Made by a program: the position numbers and the translations under genes. A stretch of 64,000 nucleotides of DNA from Clostridium_I sp047718555 (GTDB lineage: Bacteria; Bacillota; Clostridia; Clostridiales; Clostridiaceae), in assembly GCF_047718555.1 (NCBI RefSeq), contig NZ_JBDNRK010000001.1, positions 62,001-126,000 on the forward strand, written 5' to 3'. Positions 43,675-52,729 of the stretch are shown here, piece after piece. Numbering within the stretch: position 1 is the first letter of the stretch; every line of letters starts with the position of its first letter. The notes under the pieces were generated by a model, which had not been told where the DNA came from, did no database searches, and worked only from the letters and a program-made list of their open reading frames with translations.

Positions 43675-44892
43675 TTAGTTAGCTGTATTTCCAGTTGATG
43701 TTTTAGCTGCTGAATTAGCATTTTTATTTTCAGATGATGCTCCAGATGACGCTCCAGATGATGTATTTGAACCTTTACTTTCAGATGATGTTCCAGTTGC
43801 TGTATTTGTAACTGTATTTTCAGCTGAGGATCTAGTTGATGTATTTGTATTTGTATTCCCAGATGATGTTTCAGTTGATGTATTTGTGCCTTTATTTTCA
43901 GATGATGCTCCATATGCTGCATTTGCACCCTGATTTTCAGCGGATGATCTAGTTGCTGCATTTGCAGATTTATTTCCAGTTGTTCCTCTTATTGCTGCAT
44001 TTGTACCTGTACTTCTGGTTGAGTTTGCAGCTGCTGCATTTGTACCTTTATATCCATCTGATTCTGCTGCACTTTTATTTACAGTTGTCTTTGCCGATGA
44101 TCCTGCTGCATCCGTGGACTGGCCAGGAATTGCAGTGTTTACAGTGGAAGCTGGTGTATTGTTAGTCATTCCTTTAAAATAAGATATTCCAAAAAAACCA
44201 ATCAGTACAACTAAAATAACTGGTAATATAACTATCATTGTCTTTTTGCTGTTACTAAGCTTATTATTTCTATAAAGTATTTCTTTATTTCCTCTATCTG
44301 ATCTATCAGAACAAGATGATTTATCTATCACTGTTGTAAAGTCATCTTTTTTATTAGGAGTTTTTTCTTCAGGGTTTTCAATTGTTTTTGAGATTCCCTG
44401 CTTTATACTTTTTGGTATATTAAATAATATTGCAAGGATTCCATTTTGTCTAGCAGAATCTATCCTTTTAAAATTTTCAGGGGATCTTATTACAACAACA
44501 GGCTTATTGTTATTGTTAACTGTATATTGATTTTCTACATATACTGTAACCGAAAATTTATCATTCTTACTTAAAAAGGGTATAGAAATATCCAAAATGT
44601 TATCCTCTATTGAAGAATCAAATTTTAAACCCTTTGTTATTTTTGCATCTGTAACCTTTAAATTACTATGCGGACTTTGTATGTTCAGAGTTAAATCATG
44701 AATTGTTTTATTTGATACATTAATAACATTAATAATGTATGCAAAGATTTTTTTCCCATTCACTTCTAGGGATGTACCCTTTCCAACATTGCAGATTATT
44801 CTAGGAGCTACATTTTTATAATAATCTAACAATAACCCAGAAATAAATGATATTACTATAGTTATAATTGCAGTTTTAATGATATTTACCAT
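43675..44892 (-). CDS. Two-helix membrane protein with repetitive Ser/Thr/Asn-rich tail
   Basis: 405-aa protein. It has an N-terminal membrane helix (IIKTAIITIVISFISGLLL) and a domain of about 140 residues that looks beta-rich (KIFAYIINVINVSNKTIHDLTLNI). A charged linker leads to a second helix (MIVILPVILVVLIGFFGISYF, about residue 220). A low-complexity tail of about 150 residues follows, built of degenerate 12-14-residue units such as SSENKGTNTSTET and SSAENTVTNTATG. No LPXTG anchor is seen. The tail's DNA is a degenerate tandem repeat (43678 to about 44100). Function unknown; a surface or envelope-spanning role is plausible. Confidence 0.75.
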   Translation of the reverse strand: MVNIIKTAIITIVISFISGLLLDYYKNVAPRIICNVGKGTSLEVNGKKIFAYIINVINVSNKTIHDLTLNIQSPHSNLKVTDAKITKGLKFDSSIEDNILDISIPFLSKNDKFSVTVYVENQYTVNNNNKPVVVIRSPENFKRIDSARQNGILAILFNIPKSIKQGISKTIENPEEKTPNKKDDFTTVIDKSSCSDRSDRGNKEILYRNNKLSNSKKTMIVILPVILVVLIGFFGISYFKGMTNNTPASTVNTAIPGQSTDAAGSSAKTTVNKSAAESDGYKGTNAAAANSTRSTGTNAAIRGTTGNKSANAATRSSAENQGANAAYGASSENKGTNTSTETSSGNTNTNTSTRSSAENTVTNTATGTSSESKGSNTSSGASSGASSENKNANSAAKTSTGNTAN

Positions 44893-45101
44893 GCTAAACT
44901 TCGCTTCCTTATTTTTACTATTTTTCCGGTAGGTAATTAAATTATAGAATACATAGATAGGTGTGTCAAACTAAAAAATTAAAAATTAACAATTAATTAT
45001 ACATTGTTAAAATATCATAAAAAATATTACCAATTTTTAAGGATTGGTCAATGAAAAATTTAATAATATTTTTAAAAACTAGAAATTATTGGAGGAAAAC
45101 T

Positions 45102-45161
45102 ATGAGCTATATATTTTGCAAATATAAAAAAAGATTTACCCTAAAGGACAACGATTTCTAA
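45102..45161 (+). pseudogene. Gene start cut off by the repeat element
   Basis: GGAGG (45091-45095) and ATG 45102 open MSYIFCKYKKRF, then the frame runs into the structured repeat and stops at 45159-45161. The strong ribosome site and abrupt junction suggest a coding start interrupted when the element arrived. The original gene cannot be identified. Confidence 0.35.
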
Positions 45162-45247
45162 GTGTCACAAACCGATACTTAGAAATCTGTTAGTAAGCAT
45201 CAGAGGCCATAAACAAAAACTCCACCTGATGCTTAGAGATCTGTCTA
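45136..45247 (-). repeat. Structured repeat element, short inverted copy
   Basis: Read on the minus strand, this carries stem 1 (CATCAGGTGGAG...CTGATG), CTTACTAACAGA, TTCTAAGTATCGG with a facing ACACTTAGAA, and ATCGTTGTCCTTTAGGGTAAAT. These match the first roughly 110 nt of the copy at 6073-6260 in the same order. The 3' half (CTCCCA/TGGGAG stem) is missing. It begins at the stop codon of the histidine kinase gene and follows it on the same strand. Confidence 0.7.
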
Positions 45248-47569
45248 TATTGAATAGATATCAGAAAATTCAACGTTTATCATATCAATTTTATTGTTCA
45301 TAATCTTGGTTTGCTTAATAACTTTCACATTTTCTGCAGTTCTTGCAGGAAGTTCGATCTTAAATACACTGCCTACACCAACCTTGCTATCAACAGTTAT
45401 TTTACCGCCATGCATTTCAACAATTGATTTTACTAGAGATAATCCAATGCCGCATCCTTCAGCATTGCGAGTAAGGGACTTGTCAACCTGTTGAAATCTT
45501 CCAAAAATATTATTCAAGTATTTCTTGTCAATTCCGATACCAGTATCTTTTACTGATATTTCAACAGTATCAGCTTTATCAAGTATGTTTACAAATATTT
45601 TACCCTCTGGATTTGAAAACTTAATTGCATTAGATATAAGGTTAAGAATAATTCTCTCAATCTTTTCTGGGTCACAGGCAATAATTTTTTCTTCTATATC
45701 TGTATCAAAAACAATGTATAGTCCCTTACTCTTAACATATTCTGCTACTGATTGTACGATATCTTCAGTAATCTCTACTATATTTTCATTAGATAAATCT
45801 AATTTGAAAAATCCAGTTTCTATTTTGGATAGATCTACTATATTATTAATTAGTTTTGTAAACCTGTAACAATTTTGTTTAATGCTATTAATACTTCTAG
45901 CTACCTTTTCTATATTAGCCTCAAATAGATTATTCTTTAAGTAAAATTCCATTAATTGGTTTGTACTAAAAATTACATTCAAAGGAGTCTTAAGTTCGTG
46001 TGATACATTAGTAAATATTTCTTCCTGCATTTTAAGGGCTTCTTTCATTTTATTTTTAGCCTTTACTTCATCCGTAATATCTATTGCGATAACAGTCATT
46101 TCTACAATTTGATTATTTAATCCAAACAGAGGTTGGTGAATTAACTTCACAAATTTTTCTTTTCCTGCCATAATAAATTTTCTATAACTAAAATAGGAGC
46201 CATTTTTCTTCTCTATTAAATTTTCAATAATTTCAGTGGCCTTAACTTTTTCGTTAATTTTATACATGTCACAGTAATTTTTCCCTTTAAGGGATGATAA
46301 TGATCCTGCTTCCGGGTTAATCTGCTTTAAATCATTATAAGCCTTATTGTTCATATCGATAATTTTAAATTCTGGATATGAATACTGTGCAACACCAATA
46401 TCAATATTTCTTATTATATTGTCCAATAAATCCAATTTGGTTTTTATCAACAAAGTTTCTTCAGATTTTACTTCGTTAGTAACATCTCGTGCAATTAATA
46501 TTCCTTCAATAAAATCACCTTTGCTGTTATAAATTGGAGCACCGCTTACCACAATGTACATTAAAGTATTATTAACTTTTACAGTCATTTTATATTCTGA
46601 AATCTTTTCCCCTTGGAATACCCTTTCAGTAATTGAATTTTCTTTTAAAATCAGGTTTCCATCTTCATCATAACATTTAAATTTTTCAAATCCGTCCTCT
46701 ATATTTTTCAATGCGGAAATTTTAAAGAAAAAAGTGTTTCTTATAAACTTGTTAAACTCAGTAAATTTGCTATCTTTATCGAAAACTACTAAAGCATCAG
46801 ACATGTTTTCAGTGATTACTTTCAATTTTTCCTCTTGCTGCTTAATAACATCCGCTTGTTTTTCAATAGACTTTCTACTTAAAACTTTTTCTGTTACATT
46901 TAAGATAGTTTCAATTAGATATTTAATTTTTCCTTGCACATATATAGGCACTATTGATAAATCCCAATATGTTGTTTCTCTTTTACAAGAATTGTATTGA
47001 AATTCCTTCACATAATATGGCTTGCCAGTACTAATAACAGTATTATATAATCCTTCTGCAGTGCTGCTTTTATATTCGTTTATTATTTTTTCTTGCTTTT
47101 TCCCAATTATGTTTTCTATTTTATTAAAAGGTTCCTCAAGAAAATCCATATAATTCTGATTTACTTTCAGAAGAATTAAATCAGGAACACTTCTGATTGC
47201 AACACCAGTTTTTCTGTCTGTATAAAGCTGTTCAATAAAATCAAACCTTTCTTTAACACTAATGTTTGGCTTTTCTTTAATAAAATATTTTTTTTCATTT
47301 TGTGATTTTAATCTTTTGCAAGATATAGTAACCTCTCTTGCCTCATTTTCCTTAGTGAACATATAACAGCTGTATTCACTTTCAATATTTTCAAGATAAA
47401 CTTGAGAATCAATTTTCAACATATAACTTACTTCCATAAGTGATTTTCCTATGAACTCATGTTCAGAAAAGCCAGTAAGATTTAGAAAATCCTTGTTAAC
47501 TAATGTGACTATATTATTTATACTATACAGAAATGGTTTTTCAGCAGCCTTTTTCAACATATATCTCAT
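45245..47569 (-). CDS. PAS-domain sensor histidine kinase
   Basis: 774-aa kinase without membrane segments, so cytoplasmic. Several PAS-type segments occupy residues 1-500 (for example ITENMSDALVVFDKDSKFTEFN and IVVSGAPIYNSKGDFIEGILIARDVT). HisKA follows with the phospho-accepting histidine in NVSHELKTPLNV near residue 525. The HATPase domain has NLISNAIKFSNPEG, DTGIGIDKKYLNNIFGRFQQ and GCGIGLSLVKSIVEMHGG. No receiver domain or response regulator gene is nearby, so it is an orphan. Its stop coincides with the repeat element, which may have set the C-terminus. Confidence 0.92.
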   Translation of the reverse strand: MRYMLKKAAEKPFLYSINNIVTLVNKDFLNLTGFSEHEFIGKSLMEVSYMLKIDSQVYLENIESEYSCYMFTKENEAREVTISCKRLKSQNEKKYFIKEKPNISVKERFDFIEQLYTDRKTGVAIRSVPDLILLKVNQNYMDFLEEPFNKIENIIGKKQEKIINEYKSSTAEGLYNTVISTGKPYYVKEFQYNSCKRETTYWDLSIVPIYVQGKIKYLIETILNVTEKVLSRKSIEKQADVIKQQEEKLKVITENMSDALVVFDKDSKFTEFNKFIRNTFFFKISALKNIEDGFEKFKCYDEDGNLILKENSITERVFQGEKISEYKMTVKVNNTLMYIVVSGAPIYNSKGDFIEGILIARDVTNEVKSEETLLIKTKLDLLDNIIRNIDIGVAQYSYPEFKIIDMNNKAYNDLKQINPEAGSLSSLKGKNYCDMYKINEKVKATEIIENLIEKKNGSYFSYRKFIMAGKEKFVKLIHQPLFGLNNQIVEMTVIAIDITDEVKAKNKMKEALKMQEEIFTNVSHELKTPLNVIFSTNQLMEFYLKNNLFEANIEKVARSINSIKQNCYRFTKLINNIVDLSKIETGFFKLDLSNENIVEITEDIVQSVAEYVKSKGLYIVFDTDIEEKIIACDPEKIERIILNLISNAIKFSNPEGKIFVNILDKADTVEISVKDTGIGIDKKYLNNIFGRFQQVDKSLTRNAEGCGIGLSLVKSIVEMHGGKITVDSKVGVGSVFKIELPARTAENVKVIKQTKIMNNKIDMINVEFSDIYSI

Positions 47570-47959
47570 TAACCTGTCCCCCGTTTTTTATACATTGCAT
47601 ATGTGCTTTTCTATCATATTTTATCATATTTTGCTTTATATCAAAATATTTACTATAACTGTTAATATGACTTTATTATTGTGTTTTAGACTAATTATTT
47701 ATTTATCTAATTTTATATTGAAATATTTATAAAAATATTTAAGTACAAATAAAAAATGTATTTAAATTTAACTAATTAACTTATAAATTATAGAAATATA
47801 AATATTATTGTATAGTTATAGAAAATTTTAATTATAAATATCAAAAAAAATGTTAAAATAATGTGAATTTTACATTATAATAGGGATATAGAGAAATATG
47901 TGGTGAGGTGGGTTATGCAGTTAACAAAATCTTACTAAGGAAGTGAACTTAGTTAAATC
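47570..47959. other. Intergenic region without a recognisable gene
   Basis: Very AT-rich spacer between the divergent kinase and the 94-aa fragment gene. A seven-codon ATG frame at 47914 behind GAGGTGGG is the only translation-like signal. It marks the left edge of the defence-like region. Confidence 0.4.
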
Positions 47960-48244
47960 ATGATAGACGTAAAAGATTTAATATTGAATAAAGATATAGA
48001 AACAGTTATTCCTAGTAATAAAGAAATAGATTCAAGAATTTTTTCAAGATTACTGGATGAAAATAAAGTTGTTGCAAGCTATAAAATGTACTGGCTTATG
48101 GGGATTTTAGATGAAGTTAGCTCAGGACATACTGAAATTGAATTTAAAAGAATCATAGCTAGAATGATAACTTATGCCTGGTATCCACATATGCAGTATA
48201 AATTAAATTTTGGTGTTTTTGATAATCTTAAAAATAATTTATAA
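47960..48244 (+). pseudogene. N-terminal fragment of an HNH-endonuclease-type protein
   Basis: 94 aa ending abruptly. The block VASYKMYWLMGILDEVSSGHTEIEFKRIIARMITYAWYPHMQYKLNFG resembles the N-terminal domain of large HNH endonuclease proteins (about 300-400 aa) that I recall from clostridia and Bacteroidetes. The nuclease part is absent, and an unrelated membrane protein follows after 36 bp. It is therefore probably a remnant, although a stand-alone small protein cannot be excluded. Confidence 0.45.
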
Positions 48245-48280
48245 ATTTTATATTTAGTGAAAGGAAGTGAGTATATTACT

Positions 48281-49123
48281 ATGATATTTTATTTTGCAGG
48301 ATTTATTGGTATTGTAATCACTCTAATTATAGCATTAATCAGAGTGATGAAATTAAAGAAAGCTTTTAATATTGTAAATATGATTATATTATTAGTATCA
48401 TTTTTTTTACTTGGTATTGGTGTTAAAATTGGAATATCTAATTTAAGTGTAAATAGCAATGAGACTGTAGTATCTTTAGTGAAAAACACAGATTTAGATA
48501 ATAATAAATCTAATACAAAAGATATAACCGAAGTTAGTATTGAAACATTAACTGAACCTAAAACGGAAGAAGAAAAAGTACTTGCATATGGATTCTATAA
48601 TTACAGTAGTGCATTGTTAGAAAAATTAAAAAAAGAACATGCTAATTCCTATCCACAATTTGGCATGTTAAAAGATGAAATAAAGATTATGGGTCCTTTA
48701 TTTGTGGGATATGGAACTAATAAAAGTATTATAAAAAATAAAGATAATATTTTTGAAGATAAAAAAGCTAATGGTATTTATAAATATCCTGATAGTATTT
48801 TTAACTTTAAGGCTAAAACGATATATAACTTTGATAATAATAATCAATTAATAGGAACTTTATCTGAATTTGACTATGAGGATAATTTAACTGATGAATT
48901 TAAAACTATAAGGGATAAGTTAATACAATATCATGGGCAACCTACTTTTCAAAATGTATTTTTAACACCAAAAGATAAATTTAATGAATCCAAAGATAAA
49001 GATATAACTTATGTTATAAGATGGGAATCTAGTAAAAAATCAGTAATGTTAACTTATGATAAGGCAGAAAAAAATAATTTTGAAACTAAGCTTATTTTAG
49101 ACTATTCATTAAATGCTAAATAA
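48281..49123 (+). CDS. Membrane protein of unknown function
   Basis: 280 aa from ATG 48281; an in-frame GTG at 48257 is an alternative. Two N-terminal membrane helices (FYFAGFIGIVITLIIALIRV and IVNMIILLVSFFLLGIGV) are followed by a soluble domain of about 220 residues with FGMLKDEIKIMGPLFVGYGTN and KTIYNFDNNNQLIGTLSEF. The AAGGAAG site is 11-17 nt upstream. I do not recognise the family. It lies just before another small membrane protein. Confidence 0.7.
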   Translation: MIFYFAGFIGIVITLIIALIRVMKLKKAFNIVNMIILLVSFFLLGIGVKIGISNLSVNSNETVVSLVKNTDLDNNKSNTKDITEVSIETLTEPKTEEEKVLAYGFYNYSSALLEKLKKEHANSYPQFGMLKDEIKIMGPLFVGYGTNKSIIKNKDNIFEDKKANGIYKYPDSIFNFKAKTIYNFDNNNQLIGTLSEFDYEDNLTDEFKTIRDKLIQYHGQPTFQNVFLTPKDKFNESKDKDITYVIRWESSKKSVMLTYDKAEKNNFETKLILDYSLNAK

Positions 49124-49152
49124 TTATATTAAAAAGACGAGGAGAATCTAAT

Positions 49153-49464
49153 ATGAAACAAGAAATTAATTATAAAAAAACATTAAAGTACTCTTCAATT
49201 AGTGTTGCATCTTTCGTTTTATCTATATTTTTTTTAGTATTTGCAATATTATCTGGAATAGGTAATATGAATAATACAGAATTTTCTTCAGTTATTGGAG
49301 TTACAATTATTACCTGCTTAATAACTTCAACAGTTTTAGCAATTATTGATCTAACTAAAAATGATAGAAAAAAAGCTTTATCAATTTGGGCACTTATAAT
49401 TGATTGGGGATTGCTTACCTTTAGTATTATTTTTTTTATCATAGTATATAATTTATATTATTAA
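49153..49464 (+). CDS. Small membrane protein (DUF4190-like)
   Basis: 103 aa with three hydrophobic segments: SVASFVLSIFFLVFAILSGI, GVTIITCLITSTVLAIIDL and WALIIDWGLLTFSIIFFIIV. The layout, with a short NDRKK loop between segments, resembles DUF4190-type proteins. GACGAGGAGA precedes the ATG, and the gap from the previous gene is 29 bp, so the two are probably co-transcribed. Function unknown. Confidence 0.7.
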   Translation: MKQEINYKKTLKYSSISVASFVLSIFFLVFAILSGIGNMNNTEFSSVIGVTIITCLITSTVLAIIDLTKNDRKKALSIWALIIDWGLLTFSIIFFIIVYNLYY

Positions 49465-49594
49465 ATAAAGGTAAAGTATGCTATTGGTATTGAGTTTACG
49501 TAATAATATTAATAAGGAGAAATAAACTAAGTTTTATGTAGTGGAATATATAAAACAAAAGAATATTCATTATACGGGATGAGGAAGTGATACT

Positions 49595-51499
49595 ATGGCA
49601 AAAATTATTCCAGAAAGTATAAGCAGCTTGGAAACTGCTACTGCAGGAGAAAAGAGAGTATTTAAGATATTACAAAATAATCTTCCAGAAGATTATATAG
49701 TGTGGTATGACATAAGAGTTAATGAAAGATACCCTGATTTTATAGTTTTAGGTCCGGATTTAGGAATTGTGGTGCTGGAAGTAAAGGATTGGTCATTAAA
49801 TTCCATTGAAAGTGCAAATTCCAATACATATACATTAAGTACATTAGGTACGAAAGCAAATCCATTAAGACAAGCAAGAGAATACATATTAAATATAGTA
49901 AATGAATTAAAAAAAGATAAAGCTCTATTGCAGACTGGAGCTTATAAAAATAATTTATCATTCACTTTTGGATACGGAGTAGTTTTTACAAAGATAAGCA
50001 GAAAAAGTTTTTTAGCCAGCCCATTTGCTAACACTATAGATGAAAAGGCTGTAATATACCAAGAAGATTTAAAAGAATTTGAAGAAAACTTTTATGGAGA
50101 AAAGCTTAAGCAGAAACTTCAGGATATGATACCGGCTAAATTTAATTTTAATAGAATACCCGAAGACATAATGGATAGAATAAGAGGAAATTTATTTAAG
50201 GAAGTAAAGTTGTCTATGGACAATGAGGCTATTTTCAAAGTAATGAATCTGAATCAAGAAACCTATGCTAAAAGTTTAGGCTATGGTCATAGGGTGATTA
50301 GAGGGGTAGCCGGCAGTGGAAAGACAGTTATATTAATATGCAGGGCAAGGTATTTAGCGGATATTCATAAAGACTGGAACATATTAGTACTTTGCTATAA
50401 TAAAACTCTTGCAAGTTTTTTAAGAAATTCCATTATAGAAAACAAGATAGAAAATATTGAAATTAGTCATTTTCATGGATGGATAAATGAAGTATTTAAA
50501 TCTTTAGGACTAAAGAGTGGAGTATATAAGGATAAAGATATAAATGAAAATATAGCCAAAATATCAGAGGCTATGCTTGCTAATATAAATAAATATGATG
50601 CTATTTTTATAGATGAGGGACAAGATCTAGAAAAAGAATGGCTGAAATTTATAGTAAAAACACTTAGAAATCCTGAACACAGTCACTTAATGCTTGCTTC
50701 AGATGGAGCACAGAATCTTTATAATAGAAAATATACTCTCAAATCTGTAGGGATAAAAGCAGCAGGAAGAACCACCATAATGCGTGAAAACTATAGAAAT
50801 ACAAAGGAAATATTGGATTTCGCCTATACTTTTCTAACTGAGGGAATGGTTCAGGAAAAGGTGGATGAAGAGGACAATAATTTTACTATTAAGCCGGATA
50901 CAAGTCTAAGGCGGGGAGATTATCCAGAACTTATAAATTGTAATAATTTTCAGGATGAGATCTCTAAAATAACAGATGAAATTTTAAGACTGAAACAATC
51001 AGGAGTTGATTATTCTGATATTTGCGTAGCTTATGTACATAAAAGTCATAAAGGTACAAATTACATAGATATATTGGAAAGTACTTTTTCTAATAAAGGT
51101 ATACCTTATTTTATTATGAGTAAAAGTGGGAATACCAAATCAAAGTTTAGAATGGATATGGGAAAAGTGAATATTTCAACTATTCACAGCGTGAAAGGTT
51201 TAGATTTTAAATATGTGTATATCTGCGGCATCAATAATAGATTGTTAGATAGTATTGATGAATCCAAGAAGCTTCTCTATGTGGGAATGACTAGAGCTAG
51301 AGATATTCTTAAGGTTACTTATAGTGAAAATAATAATGTAATTATAGAAGATTTACTAAAAGCAAAAATAAACAGCAATAGAGAATATAAAAATGATTAT
51401 AAGGTAGAAGATATGGTGGCTGCAGCAAAAGAGGAATTTCAGGGAGAGAAAAGTGAAGGTGGATTTATGGGGAAGATAAAGAGAATGTTTGGGATGTAG
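49595..51499 (+). CDS. NERD-domain UvrD/Rep-like helicase
   Basis: 634-aa protein. The N-terminal NERD (nuclease-related) domain shows GEKRVFKILQNNLPEDYIVWYDI and DFIVLGPDLGIVVLEVKDW, with catalytic-type D...EVK residues. A superfamily 1 helicase follows: Walker A GVAGSGKTVIL near residue 235, Walker B DAIFIDEGQDLEKEW, and the late motif TIHSVKGLDFKYVYI. GAGGAAGTGA precedes the ATG. Such NERD-helicases occur in DNA-repair or phage-defence neighbourhoods; the role here is unknown. It opens the run of nucleic-acid enzymes in this region. Confidence 0.9.
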   Translation: MAKIIPESISSLETATAGEKRVFKILQNNLPEDYIVWYDIRVNERYPDFIVLGPDLGIVVLEVKDWSLNSIESANSNTYTLSTLGTKANPLRQAREYILNIVNELKKDKALLQTGAYKNNLSFTFGYGVVFTKISRKSFLASPFANTIDEKAVIYQEDLKEFEENFYGEKLKQKLQDMIPAKFNFNRIPEDIMDRIRGNLFKEVKLSMDNEAIFKVMNLNQETYAKSLGYGHRVIRGVAGSGKTVILICRARYLADIHKDWNILVLCYNKTLASFLRNSIIENKIENIEISHFHGWINEVFKSLGLKSGVYKDKDINENIAKISEAMLANINKYDAIFIDEGQDLEKEWLKFIVKTLRNPEHSHLMLASDGAQNLYNRKYTLKSVGIKAAGRTTIMRENYRNTKEILDFAYTFLTEGMVQEKVDEEDNNFTIKPDTSLRRGDYPELINCNNFQDEISKITDEILRLKQSGVDYSDICVAYVHKSHKGTNYIDILESTFSNKGIPYFIMSKSGNTKSKFRMDMGKVNISTIHSVKGLDFKYVYICGINNRLLDSIDESKKLLYVGMTRARDILKVTYSENNNVIIEDLLKAKINSNREYKNDYKVEDMVAAAKEEFQGEKSEGGFMGKIKRMFGM

Positions 51500-51702
51500 G
51501 TAATTAATGATTTTTTATTTAAGTATAAGGCAGATGAAAAATATTAACCTATTTTTATAGAGAGTGGAGATGTAAATATAATGTGAGTAGCTGTAGAGTT
51601 GTTAAGATATGATAACAAAAAAGTGATAAATTCTATAAATAAGTTTTCAATTTATATATTTGAGATTATGCAAAAAAATATATATAGGGAGGGAAGAATA
51701 TA

Positions 51703-52614
51703 ATGGCTAATATTATTGCTGTGATTTGGGATTTTGATAAAACATTGGTTAATGGGTATATGCAAGATCCAATTTTCAGGAAATATGGCGTTGATTCAGG
51801 GGGATTTTGGAAAGAGGTAAATGCACTTCCCCAAAAGTATATGGATGAACAAGGAGTTCAAGTCAATCCAGATACTATTTATTTAAATCAATTTATTCGT
51901 TATACACGTGAAGGTAAATTTAAAGAGTTAAATAATGCCGCTTTGCGTGAATATGGGAAAGAACTTTGTTTTTATGATGGGATACCAGATATATTCCAAA
52001 AGACACAAAAATTAATCTCAGAAAATGCAAGATATAAGGATTATGATATCAAAGTAGAACATTACATAATCAGCACTGGAATGACAGAAGTTATAAAGGG
52101 ATCTTCGGTGAATCCATTTGTTGAAGCTATTTGGGGATGTGAATTTATTGAGGATATTGATTCTGACGGTAAACATGTTATTAGTGAAATAGGTTATACA
52201 ATTGATAATACATCAAAGACTAGAGCTCTTTTTGAAATTAACAAAGGAGTTCGTCAACGAAATGGAGTAGAAGTTAATACAAAAATTTCTGAAGAATTAA
52301 GAAGAGTACATTTTAAAAATATGATTTATATTGCAGACGGTCCTAGTGATATTCCGGCTTTTTCAGTAGTAAATAAGAATGGAGGAGCTACTTTTGCGGT
52401 TTACCCAAAGGCAGATAGAAAAGCTCTACGTCAAGTAGAGAAAATGAGAATGGATGGAAGAATTAATATGTATGCAGAAGCAGATTACTCAGAAGGTACT
52501 ACAGCATTCTTATGGCTAACAAATAAAATCGAAGAATTTGCTGATCGAATAAGAAAAACTGAAAAATTAAAAGTATCAAATTCAATTTCTGATACTCCTA
52601 AGCATTTATTATAA
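51703..52614 (+). CDS. HAD-superfamily hydrolase
   Basis: 303-aa phosphatase-like protein. Motif I is WDFDKTLVNG (nucleophile aspartate in DFDKT), motif II is IISTGMTEVIKGS, and motif IV is YIADGPSDIPAFSVV. The insert between motifs I and II is large. The AGGGAGGG site lies before the ATG. The class removes phosphate from small molecules; the substrate is unknown. Close relatives are often found among defence genes, but I cannot show that link here. Confidence 0.87.
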   Translation: MANIIAVIWDFDKTLVNGYMQDPIFRKYGVDSGGFWKEVNALPQKYMDEQGVQVNPDTIYLNQFIRYTREGKFKELNNAALREYGKELCFYDGIPDIFQKTQKLISENARYKDYDIKVEHYIISTGMTEVIKGSSVNPFVEAIWGCEFIEDIDSDGKHVISEIGYTIDNTSKTRALFEINKGVRQRNGVEVNTKISEELRRVHFKNMIYIADGPSDIPAFSVVNKNGGATFAVYPKADRKALRQVEKMRMDGRINMYAEADYSEGTTAFLWLTNKIEEFADRIRKTEKLKVSNSISDTPKHLL

Positions 52615-52729
52615 TATAGATAAATTTATAGAATGTTAGGAATATGTAATAATCTGGTTATAAATAAGTAATTAAATCTATCTGTTAAAATAATTCTAGT
52701 AATTATAATGTATTGGCAGGTGAGAAAAT

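Noticed and set aside
43626..43961. A 111-codon minus-strand frame rich in H/Q/L repeats overlapping the repeat tail of the membrane protein.
   Set aside because: It is the shifted-frame shadow of the tandem-repeat DNA in the 405-aa protein.
47914..47937. A seven-codon frame (MQLTKSY) behind GAGGTGGG as a possible leader peptide.
   Set aside because: No attenuator structure follows, and the next gene is a probable fragment; there is not enough to call regulation.
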